Below are positions 56,943-64,000 of a stretch of DNA of 64,000 bases, piece by piece. Position 1 is the stretch's first letter. Each line of letters opens with the position of its first letter. The notes under the pieces are model-generated. The model was not told where the DNA came from. It worked only from the letters and a program-made list of their open reading frames with translations, and made no database searches. Source of the stretch: Actinomycetes bacterium (GTDB lineage: Bacteria > Actinomycetota > Actinomycetes > Mycobacteriales > Mycobacteriaceae); assembly GCA_023461275.1 (NCBI GenBank), contig JAEYMI010000013.1, positions 171,500-235,499 on the forward strand. Reading direction: 5' to 3'. The translations under genes were made by a program, and so were the position numbers.

Positions 56943-58034
56943 ATGGTGCTCACTAGTACGGTTGCGCGTGCCAAACCCACGCTGCGCACCTGGTGGGACC
57001 AGCCCTTCGAGTATGGTTTCGCCGTCCAACTCCTTTACGACCGTGGCCTGCTGCGATTCCACCGCATCACCCTGGCCGCCGTGGCGCTGGCCAACTTCGT
57101 GCCGTCGATCATCGGTGCCTACTGGTTTCTCTTCGTCCCCGGCATGGATCGCGCACTGGGCGACGTGGTCGCGGTCATGTCCTCGGCCGCCGCGATGTTC
57201 ATCGCCCTCTACTGGCTGTTCGGGCCGTGGATGCCGGAGAACGTTTCCCGGTCGGTGATCGCGGGCGCAGACATTCTGACCGTCGCCTACGTCTGCTGCT
57301 ATCAGGACTGGTACCTCGCGATGCCCGGTCTGGCGCTGCTGGCGGCCAACGGCATCTACCTTCTGGTGCACCACGACCCGCGAACCGTGCTGGTCCATCT
57401 GGTCTTCTCGGTGACCGCACTGACCGTGGTGGCGGTCTGCTGCTGGTGGATGCTCGACGTCTCCGCGGCGCTGGCCACCGTCCGGTACTTCACGCTGATC
57501 CCGATCGTTGCCGGTACCCCGATCGCGATGTTGCCGATGATCATGATCATGCGCCAAGCCGCCGTCGACGCACTCCGTGACGACCTCACCGGCCTGGACA
57601 ACCGTCGTGGCCTCACCGCCAAGGTGGGGCTGATGATGACCCGCTCGACGCCACTGACCGTGCTCGTCGTCGACATCGACCGGTTCAAGAACGTCAACGA
57701 CACCTTCGGCCACGCCGTCGGCGACGAGGTGCTCATCTCGGTGGCCACCGCCCTGCGCGACTGCGTTCCCAGCGGAGGCGCCATCGCGCGCACCGGCGGA
57801 GAGGAATTCGCGATGGTGATCGCCGGGCACGACGTCGACGGCGAAGGACTGGCCACGCTCCTGCATCACCGGGTCCGCACCGCGAACGAACACATCTCGG
57901 TCACCGTCAGCATCGGCGTGACCACCGAGCCCGCCACGCACCACCACATCGACATCGCCGAACTGCTCATTCACGCCGACCAGGCGATGTACCAGGCGAA
58001 ACGGTCCGGCGGCAACCGCACCGTATTGTTCTGA
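56943..58034 (+). CDS. Membrane diguanylate cyclase (GGDEF)
   Basis: A 363-residue protein. About six transmembrane helices occupy 30-205 and the GGDEF domain 215-363: DDLTGLDNRRGL, VDIDRFKNVNDTFGHAVGDEVL (metal and GTP sites) and the signature TGGEEF at about 283-288. The site is intact, so it should make cyclic di-GMP. An RxxD inhibitory site is not evident. The 142-bp region before it is AT-rich for this genome and includes CATTGC..GCAATG, a possible operator. It is co-directional with the carrier-protein arm but 142 bp away. Confidence 0.9.
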   Translation: MVLTSTVARAKPTLRTWWDQPFEYGFAVQLLYDRGLLRFHRITLAAVALANFVPSIIGAYWFLFVPGMDRALGDVVAVMSSAAAMFIALYWLFGPWMPENVSRSVIAGADILTVAYVCCYQDWYLAMPGLALLAANGIYLLVHHDPRTVLVHLVFSVTALTVVAVCCWWMLDVSAALATVRYFTLIPIVAGTPIAMLPMIMIMRQAAVDALRDDLTGLDNRRGLTAKVGLMMTRSTPLTVLVVDIDRFKNVNDTFGHAVGDEVLISVATALRDCVPSGGAIARTGGEEFAMVIAGHDVDGEGLATLLHHRVRTANEHISVTVSIGVTTEPATHHHIDIAELLIHADQAMYQAKRSGGNRTVLF

Positions 58035-58106
58035 GCACCACCGCGTCATCGACCCGGCGGTGTCCTGCACCACACGGACCGCCGATCGTCGCCTACCATC
58101 GGGCCA

Positions 58107-58817
58107 ATGAGGAAACGACGACTCGTCTCTGTCCTGTGTTCGATGATGGCGGTCGCCGGGTTCGGCGCCATGGCAGCCCCGCAAGCGTCGGCCGCGCCGT
58201 GCCCCGATGCGCAGGTGATCTTCGCCCGCGGCACCGCCGAACCCGCGCCACAGCTGGGCCTGACCGGGCTCTCCTTCGGTGAGGCCGTGCGCTCGCAGTT
58301 GCCCGGCAAGAACGTCGTGGTGACCGGCGTGAACTATGCGGCCAGCAGCGACTTCAACAACCGGCTGAAGTTCGCGCATACCGTGGTCGAGGGGATCAAG
58401 ACCACCCAGGGCCAGATCATCTCCATCGCCAAGAACTGCCCCGGCACCAAGATCATCCTGGGTGGCTACTCCCAGGGCGCGGCGCTGGTCAGCTACGCGA
58501 CGCAGCCGACTATCCAGGTTCCCGACGCCTACCGTCAGTACGCGTCCTACGTGCCGGCGCCGCTGCCACCCGAGGTGGCCTCGCACGTGGCGGCCGTGGT
58601 GTTGTTCGGCCCGCCGTCGGACAACTTCATCCGCCAGGCCGGCGCACCGCCGGTCCGTACCGGCCCGCTGTACTCGTCGAAGACCCAGCGGTACTGCATC
58701 CAGGGCGACACCGTCTGCAACGGCGCCCCGATCCAGCAGCCCAACGCACTGCACGTGCTCTATGGCGTCAACGGCATGACGCTCGACGGTGCGCGCTTCG
58801 CCGTGCAGCGCATGTGA
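58107..58817 (+). CDS. Secreted cutinase-like esterase
   Basis: A 236-residue secreted serine esterase. The signal peptide ends about residue 29 (PQASA-A). The nucleophile is Ser122 in GYSQG, the Asp lies in YCIQGDTVCNGA and the His in NALHVLYG; paired cysteines (32/111 and those around the Asp) match cutinase disulphides. Mycobacterial relatives hydrolyse lipids and polyesters, and one group edits cell-wall lipids. It stands alone, 72 bp after the cyclase gene. Confidence 0.92.
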   Translation: MRKRRLVSVLCSMMAVAGFGAMAAPQASAAPCPDAQVIFARGTAEPAPQLGLTGLSFGEAVRSQLPGKNVVVTGVNYAASSDFNNRLKFAHTVVEGIKTTQGQIISIAKNCPGTKIILGGYSQGAALVSYATQPTIQVPDAYRQYASYVPAPLPPEVASHVAAVVLFGPPSDNFIRQAGAPPVRTGPLYSSKTQRYCIQGDTVCNGAPIQQPNALHVLYGVNGMTLDGARFAVQRM

Positions 58818-58841
58818 GCAAGCTGCGCAAGAAGAACGTGG

Positions 58842-60971
58842 TCAGCCGACGCCGTTGATCCGGTCCACCGAACTGAACAGATCGCCCAGCGAATAGTAGT
58901 CGACGGCAACATAATTCGGGATCATGCCGCGTTCGGCGCGGCACTTCTCGAGCCGGGTGAGCAGGACGTCTTCACTGTTGGCGGCCTTCGCGTCGCGAAG
59001 CCGGTTGGAGAAGTTGCTCAGCCAGTGGTTCACCAGGAACAGCGGCGCGTCGGCAGCGCCCCGTAGGTGGGTGCAGGAGAAGTCGGCCACGGAGTGGAAC
59101 TCGTACGGGGTGTCCTGCGACCACACGTTGCCGTCGAGCAGCCACGGACGCTCCGGACCGCCGCCGACGTTCTCGTGCAGCCACACCAGCCGGTGACCGG
59201 AATCGATCATCTCCCCCAGTGTCGCCCAAGGCTTTCCGGGTTCGGGGGTGTAGAGCATGTCGTAGAGTCCGGCGTTGCGCAGCGTGGTCTCCACGTCGGC
59301 GGGCTTGACCTGATCCTGAACGAAGAACGTGACCACCTCGCGCGGGTGGGCCTGCATCCACGCGGCCACCTGCACCATCAGCGGCTCCCACTCGGTGGAG
59401 CCGAGTTCGCACAGTTCGTGACACAGATACTGCTTGACCGGTCCCACCGGGGCGAGGTTGAGCGAATCACGCACGCGCAGAGCACTGTTGACCACGTCGG
59501 GGCCGTACTCACGTTCTGCGGCGGCCATCGCCGTGGCCCGGCTGTCCTCGGTGTTGGCGACGATGGGCGGCCGGTTGGACATCTGCCCGTACCAGCTGTC
59601 GATGAGGAAAACGCGGACACCGTCGTCGAGTTGGCCCATCACGCCGGTCGGCTGTTCGGGGATGAACCACCGGTAGCCGTCCTGAGCCGACATCGAATTG
59701 TGAGTGGCCGGGAAGGAGACGTCGTTGTAGGGCCGGTCGCAGAGTTCGACGTGACCGTTGCACGCGCGGGGGTCGCTCGACGCCCGGGTCAGCACCGATG
59801 GTGCGGAATCCTTGGGCCACGCCAGGATTGCGACCGTCGCGACCAATCCAGCCACCGCGATCAACGCGACCGCAGGCACCGCGAGCGAGAAAGCGCGACG
59901 TCGACCTCGACGATCGGCCAGCGTCGTGACGCCGAGATGGCCGAGTTCACGAATCCCGAACAGCACCAGCACCACACCGGCGAGCACCGCCAGCAGGGTC
60001 AGCAATGTCTGTGGCCGGACAATGGCCAGCACACCGACCAGCACCGCGATCGCGCCTCGGGCGGCGATCGCCGGGGCCGTCGTCGGTCGTCGGGTCACCA
60101 GCTCGATGATGCTGTCCCACAACGTGTCCAGACTGTCCACCGGTTTCATGGCGCTCGCGGCCCACACCGCGAGTCCGACGACCGCGGCGATGGCGGCGAG
60201 GATCCACAGCCGGCCGTCGACCTCATGCCACGAGGCCACAGTGAGGGCACCGCGCAGGGTGTCGGTGGGCAGGAAGGCGGTGACGATGGTCGCGCCGATG
60301 ATCGTCGCGATCAGCGCGCCCGACAACCACAGGATGCCCTGTCCGACAACGGCTCCCACGACCGACAGCCGCCGATAGCGACCGCCGGTGGCCGGCGGTG
60401 CGCGCAACAGCGCCGATCCGATCAACAACAGCAGGCCGACGATCGGCAGCAGCCATGCCAGCACGCGTACCCAGCGCGCGGCGGTGACCGCGGGACCGTC
60501 GAAGTCGATCGACCCGATCTGCGAAAGGGTGACATCCATGTCGGCGGGCAGACGTGCGGCGACATCCGGCGCGACGGTACGTAGCGCGGCGACCGTCACC
60601 GCACCCAGATCGGCAAGGCGCAGCACCACATTGGGGTCACCGGTGACCACCGAGTGGTGGATCGACTCGGTGGCGGCCCGAAAAGCCGACGCCCCCAACG
60701 GACTCGACACGCCGGCAACGGCGAAAGACTCGACCAGCGGCCGAATCGCGACCAGCTCCGGCGACGCCGACAGCAGCTTGCCCGACACCGCCAATCCCAC
60801 CTGACGGGCCACCGCCGGGTCGTGCCGGATGGAGTCGGCGTGCGCAGCGAAACGTCGACTGTCGACCACCTCGCGGTTGACCAGCCCGGCGAGCAGGCCC
60901 AGCAGGAGACACAGCACGCCCAGAACGAACAGCACACGCGAGACGACTGCGGTCACGGCGGGCTTGGTCAT
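58842..60971 (-). CDS. Membrane protein with extracellular PI-PLC-like domain
   Basis: A 709-residue protein. The N-terminal part has one helix (VVSRVLFVLGVLCLLLGLLAGLVN), an exposed segment NREVVDSRRFAAHADSIRHDPAVARQVG, then about five more helices up to residue 390. The C-terminal 310 residues form a PLC-like phosphodiesterase domain with FPATHNSMSAQDGY (first catalytic His), LCHELCELGS and a conserved VWLHENVGGG. The second catalytic His may be that in CHELC. It likely cleaves an envelope phospholipid or glycolipid headgroup. AGGAG precedes ATG 60971. It converges with the cutinase. Confidence 0.82.
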   Translation of the reverse strand: MTKPAVTAVVSRVLFVLGVLCLLLGLLAGLVNREVVDSRRFAAHADSIRHDPAVARQVGLAVSGKLLSASPELVAIRPLVESFAVAGVSSPLGASAFRAATESIHHSVVTGDPNVVLRLADLGAVTVAALRTVAPDVAARLPADMDVTLSQIGSIDFDGPAVTAARWVRVLAWLLPIVGLLLLIGSALLRAPPATGGRYRRLSVVGAVVGQGILWLSGALIATIIGATIVTAFLPTDTLRGALTVASWHEVDGRLWILAAIAAVVGLAVWAASAMKPVDSLDTLWDSIIELVTRRPTTAPAIAARGAIAVLVGVLAIVRPQTLLTLLAVLAGVVLVLFGIRELGHLGVTTLADRRGRRRAFSLAVPAVALIAVAGLVATVAILAWPKDSAPSVLTRASSDPRACNGHVELCDRPYNDVSFPATHNSMSAQDGYRWFIPEQPTGVMGQLDDGVRVFLIDSWYGQMSNRPPIVANTEDSRATAMAAAEREYGPDVVNSALRVRDSLNLAPVGPVKQYLCHELCELGSTEWEPLMVQVAAWMQAHPREVVTFFVQDQVKPADVETTLRNAGLYDMLYTPEPGKPWATLGEMIDSGHRLVWLHENVGGGPERPWLLDGNVWSQDTPYEFHSVADFSCTHLRGAADAPLFLVNHWLSNFSNRLRDAKAANSEDVLLTRLEKCRAERGMIPNYVAVDYYSLGDLFSSVDRINGVG

Positions 60972-61083
60972 CTTGCTCCTGTCCTCCCGACGAGGTCTGC
61001 ATCGGGTTCGCGACAACGAATCCTACCTCCGACGATGCCGAATTGTAGGAGCTCAGGCCGTAGCGGGACCTACCATCGGTGCC

Positions 61084-61911
61084 GTGAAGTTCTCACGCGG
61101 CATGATGAGCCGCCTGCCGTACGCGGGCGTCGACACCGTCTCCGACGGCCGCCCACCCGGCAGCGCCGCATCCGGACCGCCGGTCGTCGTGTTGGCCGGT
61201 GTCTATCCGATGACCGGCGTGGCCAACAACCGGGTCGCGGCCAGCATCATCGGCCCGGCCGGCCGGCTGGTCGGCGCGGGTCGTCGGGTGTACGTGATCA
61301 ACCGGTTTCCCAACATCCCAGACGACATCACCATGTCCGATTTCGCCCGCATCCATGCCGACGCCTTCGCCACCTACTTCGACGGGCCGGTGGACCTGAT
61401 CGGGTGTTCCACCGGCGGCAGCATCGCACAGCAGATCGCGTCGGAGCACCCCGACGTCGTCCGACGACTGGTCCTCGCGAGCACCGGCTACACCCTGCCG
61501 GAGCCGGCTCGGCAGGAACAGGCCGCCGTTGCCGATCAGATCGCGGCCGGCGATATCCGTTCAGCGGCATCGTCATTCTTCTCCGAACTGCTCCCGGCGC
61601 CGTTGCGCTCACCGGGAGGCCTGGCGGCACGACTGTTGGCGCACAAGATCTTTCCATCGCACCAGGCAGCGCTGGATCTGGCTGCCACGCTACGTGCCGA
61701 GGACGCCTTCGACATCTCGAGGTATCCGACCATCACTGCACCCACACTGATCGTCGGCGGCGCCGACGACGCCTACTACCCCACCGAGATGTTCGAGCGC
61801 ACAGCAGAACTCATCCCCGGTTCGATGTTGCACATCGAACCGGGGAGAGGTCATGTAGCGGCGTTGGGCGACGCGCACATCCAGCAGATCGTGCTCACTT
61901 TCCTCAGCTGA
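61084..61911 (+). CDS. Alpha/beta hydrolase
   Basis: A 275-residue soluble hydrolase. The nucleophile elbow is GCSTGGS (Ser), the acid lies in GGADDAYYPTEMF and the histidine in EPGRGHVAALG, so the triad is complete. VVVLAGVYPMTGVANNR replaces the common HG oxyanion motif. Substrate unknown. The GTG at 61084 is the likely start; ATG 61102 is an alternative. It is divergent from the PLC-like gene (112 bp) and overlaps the ctaD 3' end by eight bases. Confidence 0.85.
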   Translation: MKFSRGMMSRLPYAGVDTVSDGRPPGSAASGPPVVVLAGVYPMTGVANNRVAASIIGPAGRLVGAGRRVYVINRFPNIPDDITMSDFARIHADAFATYFDGPVDLIGCSTGGSIAQQIASEHPDVVRRLVLASTGYTLPEPARQEQAAVADQIAAGDIRSAASSFFSELLPAPLRSPGGLAARLLAHKIFPSHQAALDLAATLRAEDAFDISRYPTITAPTLIVGGADDAYYPTEMFERTAELIPGSMLHIEPGRGHVAALGDAHIQQIVLTFLS

Positions 61912-63652
61912 GCGCGGGCTCCTCGGTCACCTCGGGCTTCGGGCTGCTGTGCCCGATTCCGACATGCGCCTCGTCGCGCATCCGCTGCACCATGTGTGGG
62001 TAGTGCAGCTCGAAAGCCGGACGCTCGGAACGGATTCGGGGCAGCTCGGTGAAGTTGTGCCGCGGCGGCGGGCAGCTGGTCGCCCACTCGAGCGAGTTGC
62101 CGAAGCCCCACGGATCGTCGACGGTCACGACCTCGCCGTAGCGGTAGCTCTTGAACACGTTCCAGAAAAAGAACACCGATGAGAACCCGAGGATGAGGGA
62201 CCCGATGGTCGACACCTGGTTGAGCGTGGTGAAACCATCCGACGGCAGGTAGTCGGCGTAGCGACGCGGCATACCCATGTTGCCCAGCCAGTGCTGCACC
62301 ATGAACGTCATCTGGAAGCCGATGAACGTGGTCCAGAAGTGCCACTTGCCGAGCCGTTCGTCGAGCATGCGTCCGGTCATCTTGGGGAACCAGAAGTAGA
62401 GGCCGGCGAAGGACGCGAACACGATCACGCCGAAGAGCGTGTAGTGGAAGTGCGCCACCACGAAGTAGCTGTCACCAAGGTGGAAGTCCAGCGGCGGGCT
62501 GGCCAGCAGCACACCGGTGAGGCCACCGAAGAGGAAGGTCACCAAGAAGCCGACCGTCCAGAGCATCGGTGTCTCGAACGTCATGTTCCCCTTCCACATC
62601 GTGCCTATCCAGTTGAAGAACTTCACACCGGTCGGCACCGCGATCAAGAAGGTCATGAAGGCGAAGAAGGGCAACAGGACAGCGCCCGTGGTGTAGAGGT
62701 GGTGCGCCCACACCGCGATCGACAGTGCGGCAATCGCCAAGGTGGCGTAGACCATTCCGGAGTAGCCGAACAGTGGCTTCCGGGCGAAGACCGGGATGAT
62801 CTCGGTGACCACACCGAAGAACGGCAATGCCAGCACGTAGACCTCGGGGTGGCCGAAGAACCAGAACATGTGCTGCCACATGATCGATCCGCCCATCGCG
62901 GGATCGAAGAGGTGCGAACCGAACTGCCGGTCCACCTCGACGCCGATCGCGGCCGCGGCCAGCAGCGGGAAGATCATCAGCACCAGCAGGCTCAGGATCA
63001 TCGTGTTCCACGTGAAGATCGGCATGCGGAACATCGTCAGGCCGGGTGCGCGCAGGCAGACGATGGTGGTGATGAAGTTGACCGAGCCGAGGATGCTGCC
63101 CAGACCACCGACCACGACGCCCATGAACCACAGGTCGGCACCGACACCGGGCGAGTGGATGGCGTCGGTCAACGGCGAGTACGCCGTCCAGCCGAAATCG
63201 GCTGCGCCACCGGGGGTCAGGAAGCCGGCGGCCACCGTGAGTCCACCGAACAGGTAGAGCCAGTAGCCGAAAGCGTTGAGCCGCGGGAACGCGACGTCGG
63301 GTGCGCCGATCTGCAGCGGCATGATGTAGTTCGCCAAGCCGAAGGTCAGCGGCATCGCGTAGAGCAGCAACATGATGCTGCCGTGAATGGTGAACAGCTG
63401 GTTGAACTGCTCGGTCGACAGGAACTGCATGCCCGGGTGCGCGAGTTCGGCGCGCATCAGCAAGGCCATCAGGCCACCGATGATGAAGAACACGAACGCC
63501 GAGACGATGTACATGATGCCGATCAGTTTGTGATCGGTGGTGGTGAGGACCTTGTAGAGCAGCGTGCCCTGCAGGCCCCACCGCTCCGGGTATGGACGCT
63601 TCGCCGCGGGAACCTCGACCGCGGGTCGGACCAGCGGACTATCGATGGCCAT
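61904..63652 (-). CDS. ctaD: Cytochrome c oxidase subunit I (aa3 type)
   Basis: A 582-residue, 12-helix catalytic subunit of the terminal oxidase, reducing oxygen to water and pumping protons. The haem a His lies in FTIHGSIM, the CuB His and cross-linked Tyr in WFFGHPEVYV, the other CuB histidines in AHHLYTTG, and the haem a3/a histidines in VVAHFHYTLFG; PRRYADYLPSDG is a typical late loop. ATG 63652 has GGGGAG eight bases upstream. As is usual in this order, ctaD stands apart from ctaC/ctaE and qcr genes. Confidence 0.96.
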   Translation of the reverse strand: MAIDSPLVRPAVEVPAAKRPYPERWGLQGTLLYKVLTTTDHKLIGIMYIVSAFVFFIIGGLMALLMRAELAHPGMQFLSTEQFNQLFTIHGSIMLLLYAMPLTFGLANYIMPLQIGAPDVAFPRLNAFGYWLYLFGGLTVAAGFLTPGGAADFGWTAYSPLTDAIHSPGVGADLWFMGVVVGGLGSILGSVNFITTIVCLRAPGLTMFRMPIFTWNTMILSLLVLMIFPLLAAAAIGVEVDRQFGSHLFDPAMGGSIMWQHMFWFFGHPEVYVLALPFFGVVTEIIPVFARKPLFGYSGMVYATLAIAALSIAVWAHHLYTTGAVLLPFFAFMTFLIAVPTGVKFFNWIGTMWKGNMTFETPMLWTVGFLVTFLFGGLTGVLLASPPLDFHLGDSYFVVAHFHYTLFGVIVFASFAGLYFWFPKMTGRMLDERLGKWHFWTTFIGFQMTFMVQHWLGNMGMPRRYADYLPSDGFTTLNQVSTIGSLILGFSSVFFFWNVFKSYRYGEVVTVDDPWGFGNSLEWATSCPPPRHNFTELPRIRSERPAFELHYPHMVQRMRDEAHVGIGHSSPKPEVTEEPALS

Positions 63653-63828
63653 CAGGTGGACTCCCCTCACACGCTTCGCTTCACCCGTGGGCAGACGGGC
63701 ATAGATCAACCCAATCAGCGACGGGGTCGGCGAGCGTGTGGACAAGGTCCTTCACGCATGGGACCAAAGACCCTCATCCGGTCGCGACCCTCATCCAGCG
63801 TCGACGGCCGACGTGATCTACTCGATCC

Positions 63829-64000
63829 ATGACCCCACAACCGCACGTGGTCACTGTTCTGGCGAGTGGCTCGGCAGCGGCGTTGACCATCGGTATCTCC
63901 GCCTTTGCCGCAGTGATCCTGATCGGGATCGGCATCGCCATCAACGCTATCCAGAACGGCCGCCGCGATCGGGCGATCGCGGCGGCCGTGGTGGTGGGCG
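63829..64000 (+). CDS. N-terminal part of a small membrane protein
   Basis: Fifty-seven codons are visible before the window ends. From ATG 63829 the sequence is MTPQPHVVTVLASGSAAALT, then a transmembrane helix (IGISAFAAVILIGIGIAINA) and a basic stretch QNGRRDRA leading into a second hydrophobic segment. It is divergent from ctaD. Not recognised. Confidence 0.5.
   Translation, partial: MTPQPHVVTVLASGSAAALTIGISAFAAVILIGIGIAINAIQNGRRDRAIAAAVVVG

Noticed and set aside
56877..58754. 625-codon minus-strand frame over the diguanylate cyclase and cutinase
   Set aside because: Both plus-strand genes have intact catalytic motifs and proper starts; the antisense frame has none.
62291..63832. 513-codon plus-strand frame over ctaD
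   Set aside because: Antisense to an unmistakable cytochrome oxidase gene.
1..64000. Prophage, insertion sequence or integrated plasmid
   Set aside because: No transposase, integrase, structural phage gene or replication gene was recognised on either strand.

Overview
The window is high-GC actinobacterial DNA. GTG starts are common, there are SigF-type promoters, a wax ester/DGAT acyltransferase, cutinase, an EphD-type fused epoxide hydrolase and many lipoproteins. Several blocks match mycobacterial neighbourhoods I know: udg next to dcd, and the Rv0338c-like Fe-S reductase next to the Rv0337c-like aminotransferase. This points to the Mycobacteriales, most plausibly Gordonia or a close relative. 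It looks chromosomal. I see no transposase, integrase, phage gene or CRISPR array.

Layout. 0-6 kb: a lipoprotein with three copies of one repeat; a patatin/AraC/glyoxalase/YdeI gene string; an HxlR regulator divergent from an SDR; a secreted cysteine-peptidase-like protein. 6-11 kb: zwf and a SigF partner-switching block (two RsbW-like proteins, PAS-ANTAR protein, sigma factor, STAS antagonist). 11-16 kb: a HemK2/MTQ2-like methyltransferase (frameshifted here), a CDGSH protein, a GH15 enzyme, a haem-oxygenase-like iron enzyme and a nitroreductase. 16-29 kb: SDR, two paralogous lipoprotein esterases, a styrene/indole monooxygenase-like flavoprotein, ArsR plus CDF metal exporter, two acyltransferase-3 membrane proteins, a solute-binding lipoprotein, a SanA-like protein and a WS/DGAT enzyme. 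29-41 kb: the membrane Fe-S reductase, the aminotransferase, an EphD/diiron protein/ferredoxin-reductase operon, a DHA2 exporter with TetR, and MerR. 41-48 kb: a large repeat-rich membrane protein, ugd, dcd, tRNA-Gly and a DUF1275 protein. 47-57 kb: a two-armed divergent cluster around an aminoacyl-tRNA-synthetase-like amino acid:[carrier protein] ligase, its carrier protein and a phosphopantetheinyl transferase. 57-64 kb: diguanylate cyclase, cutinase, a PLC-like membrane protein, an alpha/beta hydrolase and ctaD.

How genes may work together. Three promoters of form GTTT-N16-GGGTA(C/A) lie upstream of two RsbW-like genes and the iron redox enzyme, so the sigma-factor block appears to control itself and at least one nearby effector. 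The 47-57 kb cluster holds everything needed to charge a dedicated carrier protein with an amino acid (ligase, carrier, pantetheinyl transferase) plus an acyl-CoA-dehydrogenase-like enzyme, a DUF1839 protein, a divergent GH2 glycosidase and a two-domain hydrolase whose usual serines are missing. Its product is unknown to me, and it is the strongest candidate here for an undescribed pathway.

Non-coding structure is also notable. Two intergenic arrays (32720-32945 and 45282-45507) each carry 11 copies of one GC-rich core in exact 21-bp register. The same unit recurs inside the C-terminal coding region of the Fe-S reductase. A 70-bp palindromic element about 90% identical between copies sits at the 3' ends of two genes 11.6 kb apart.
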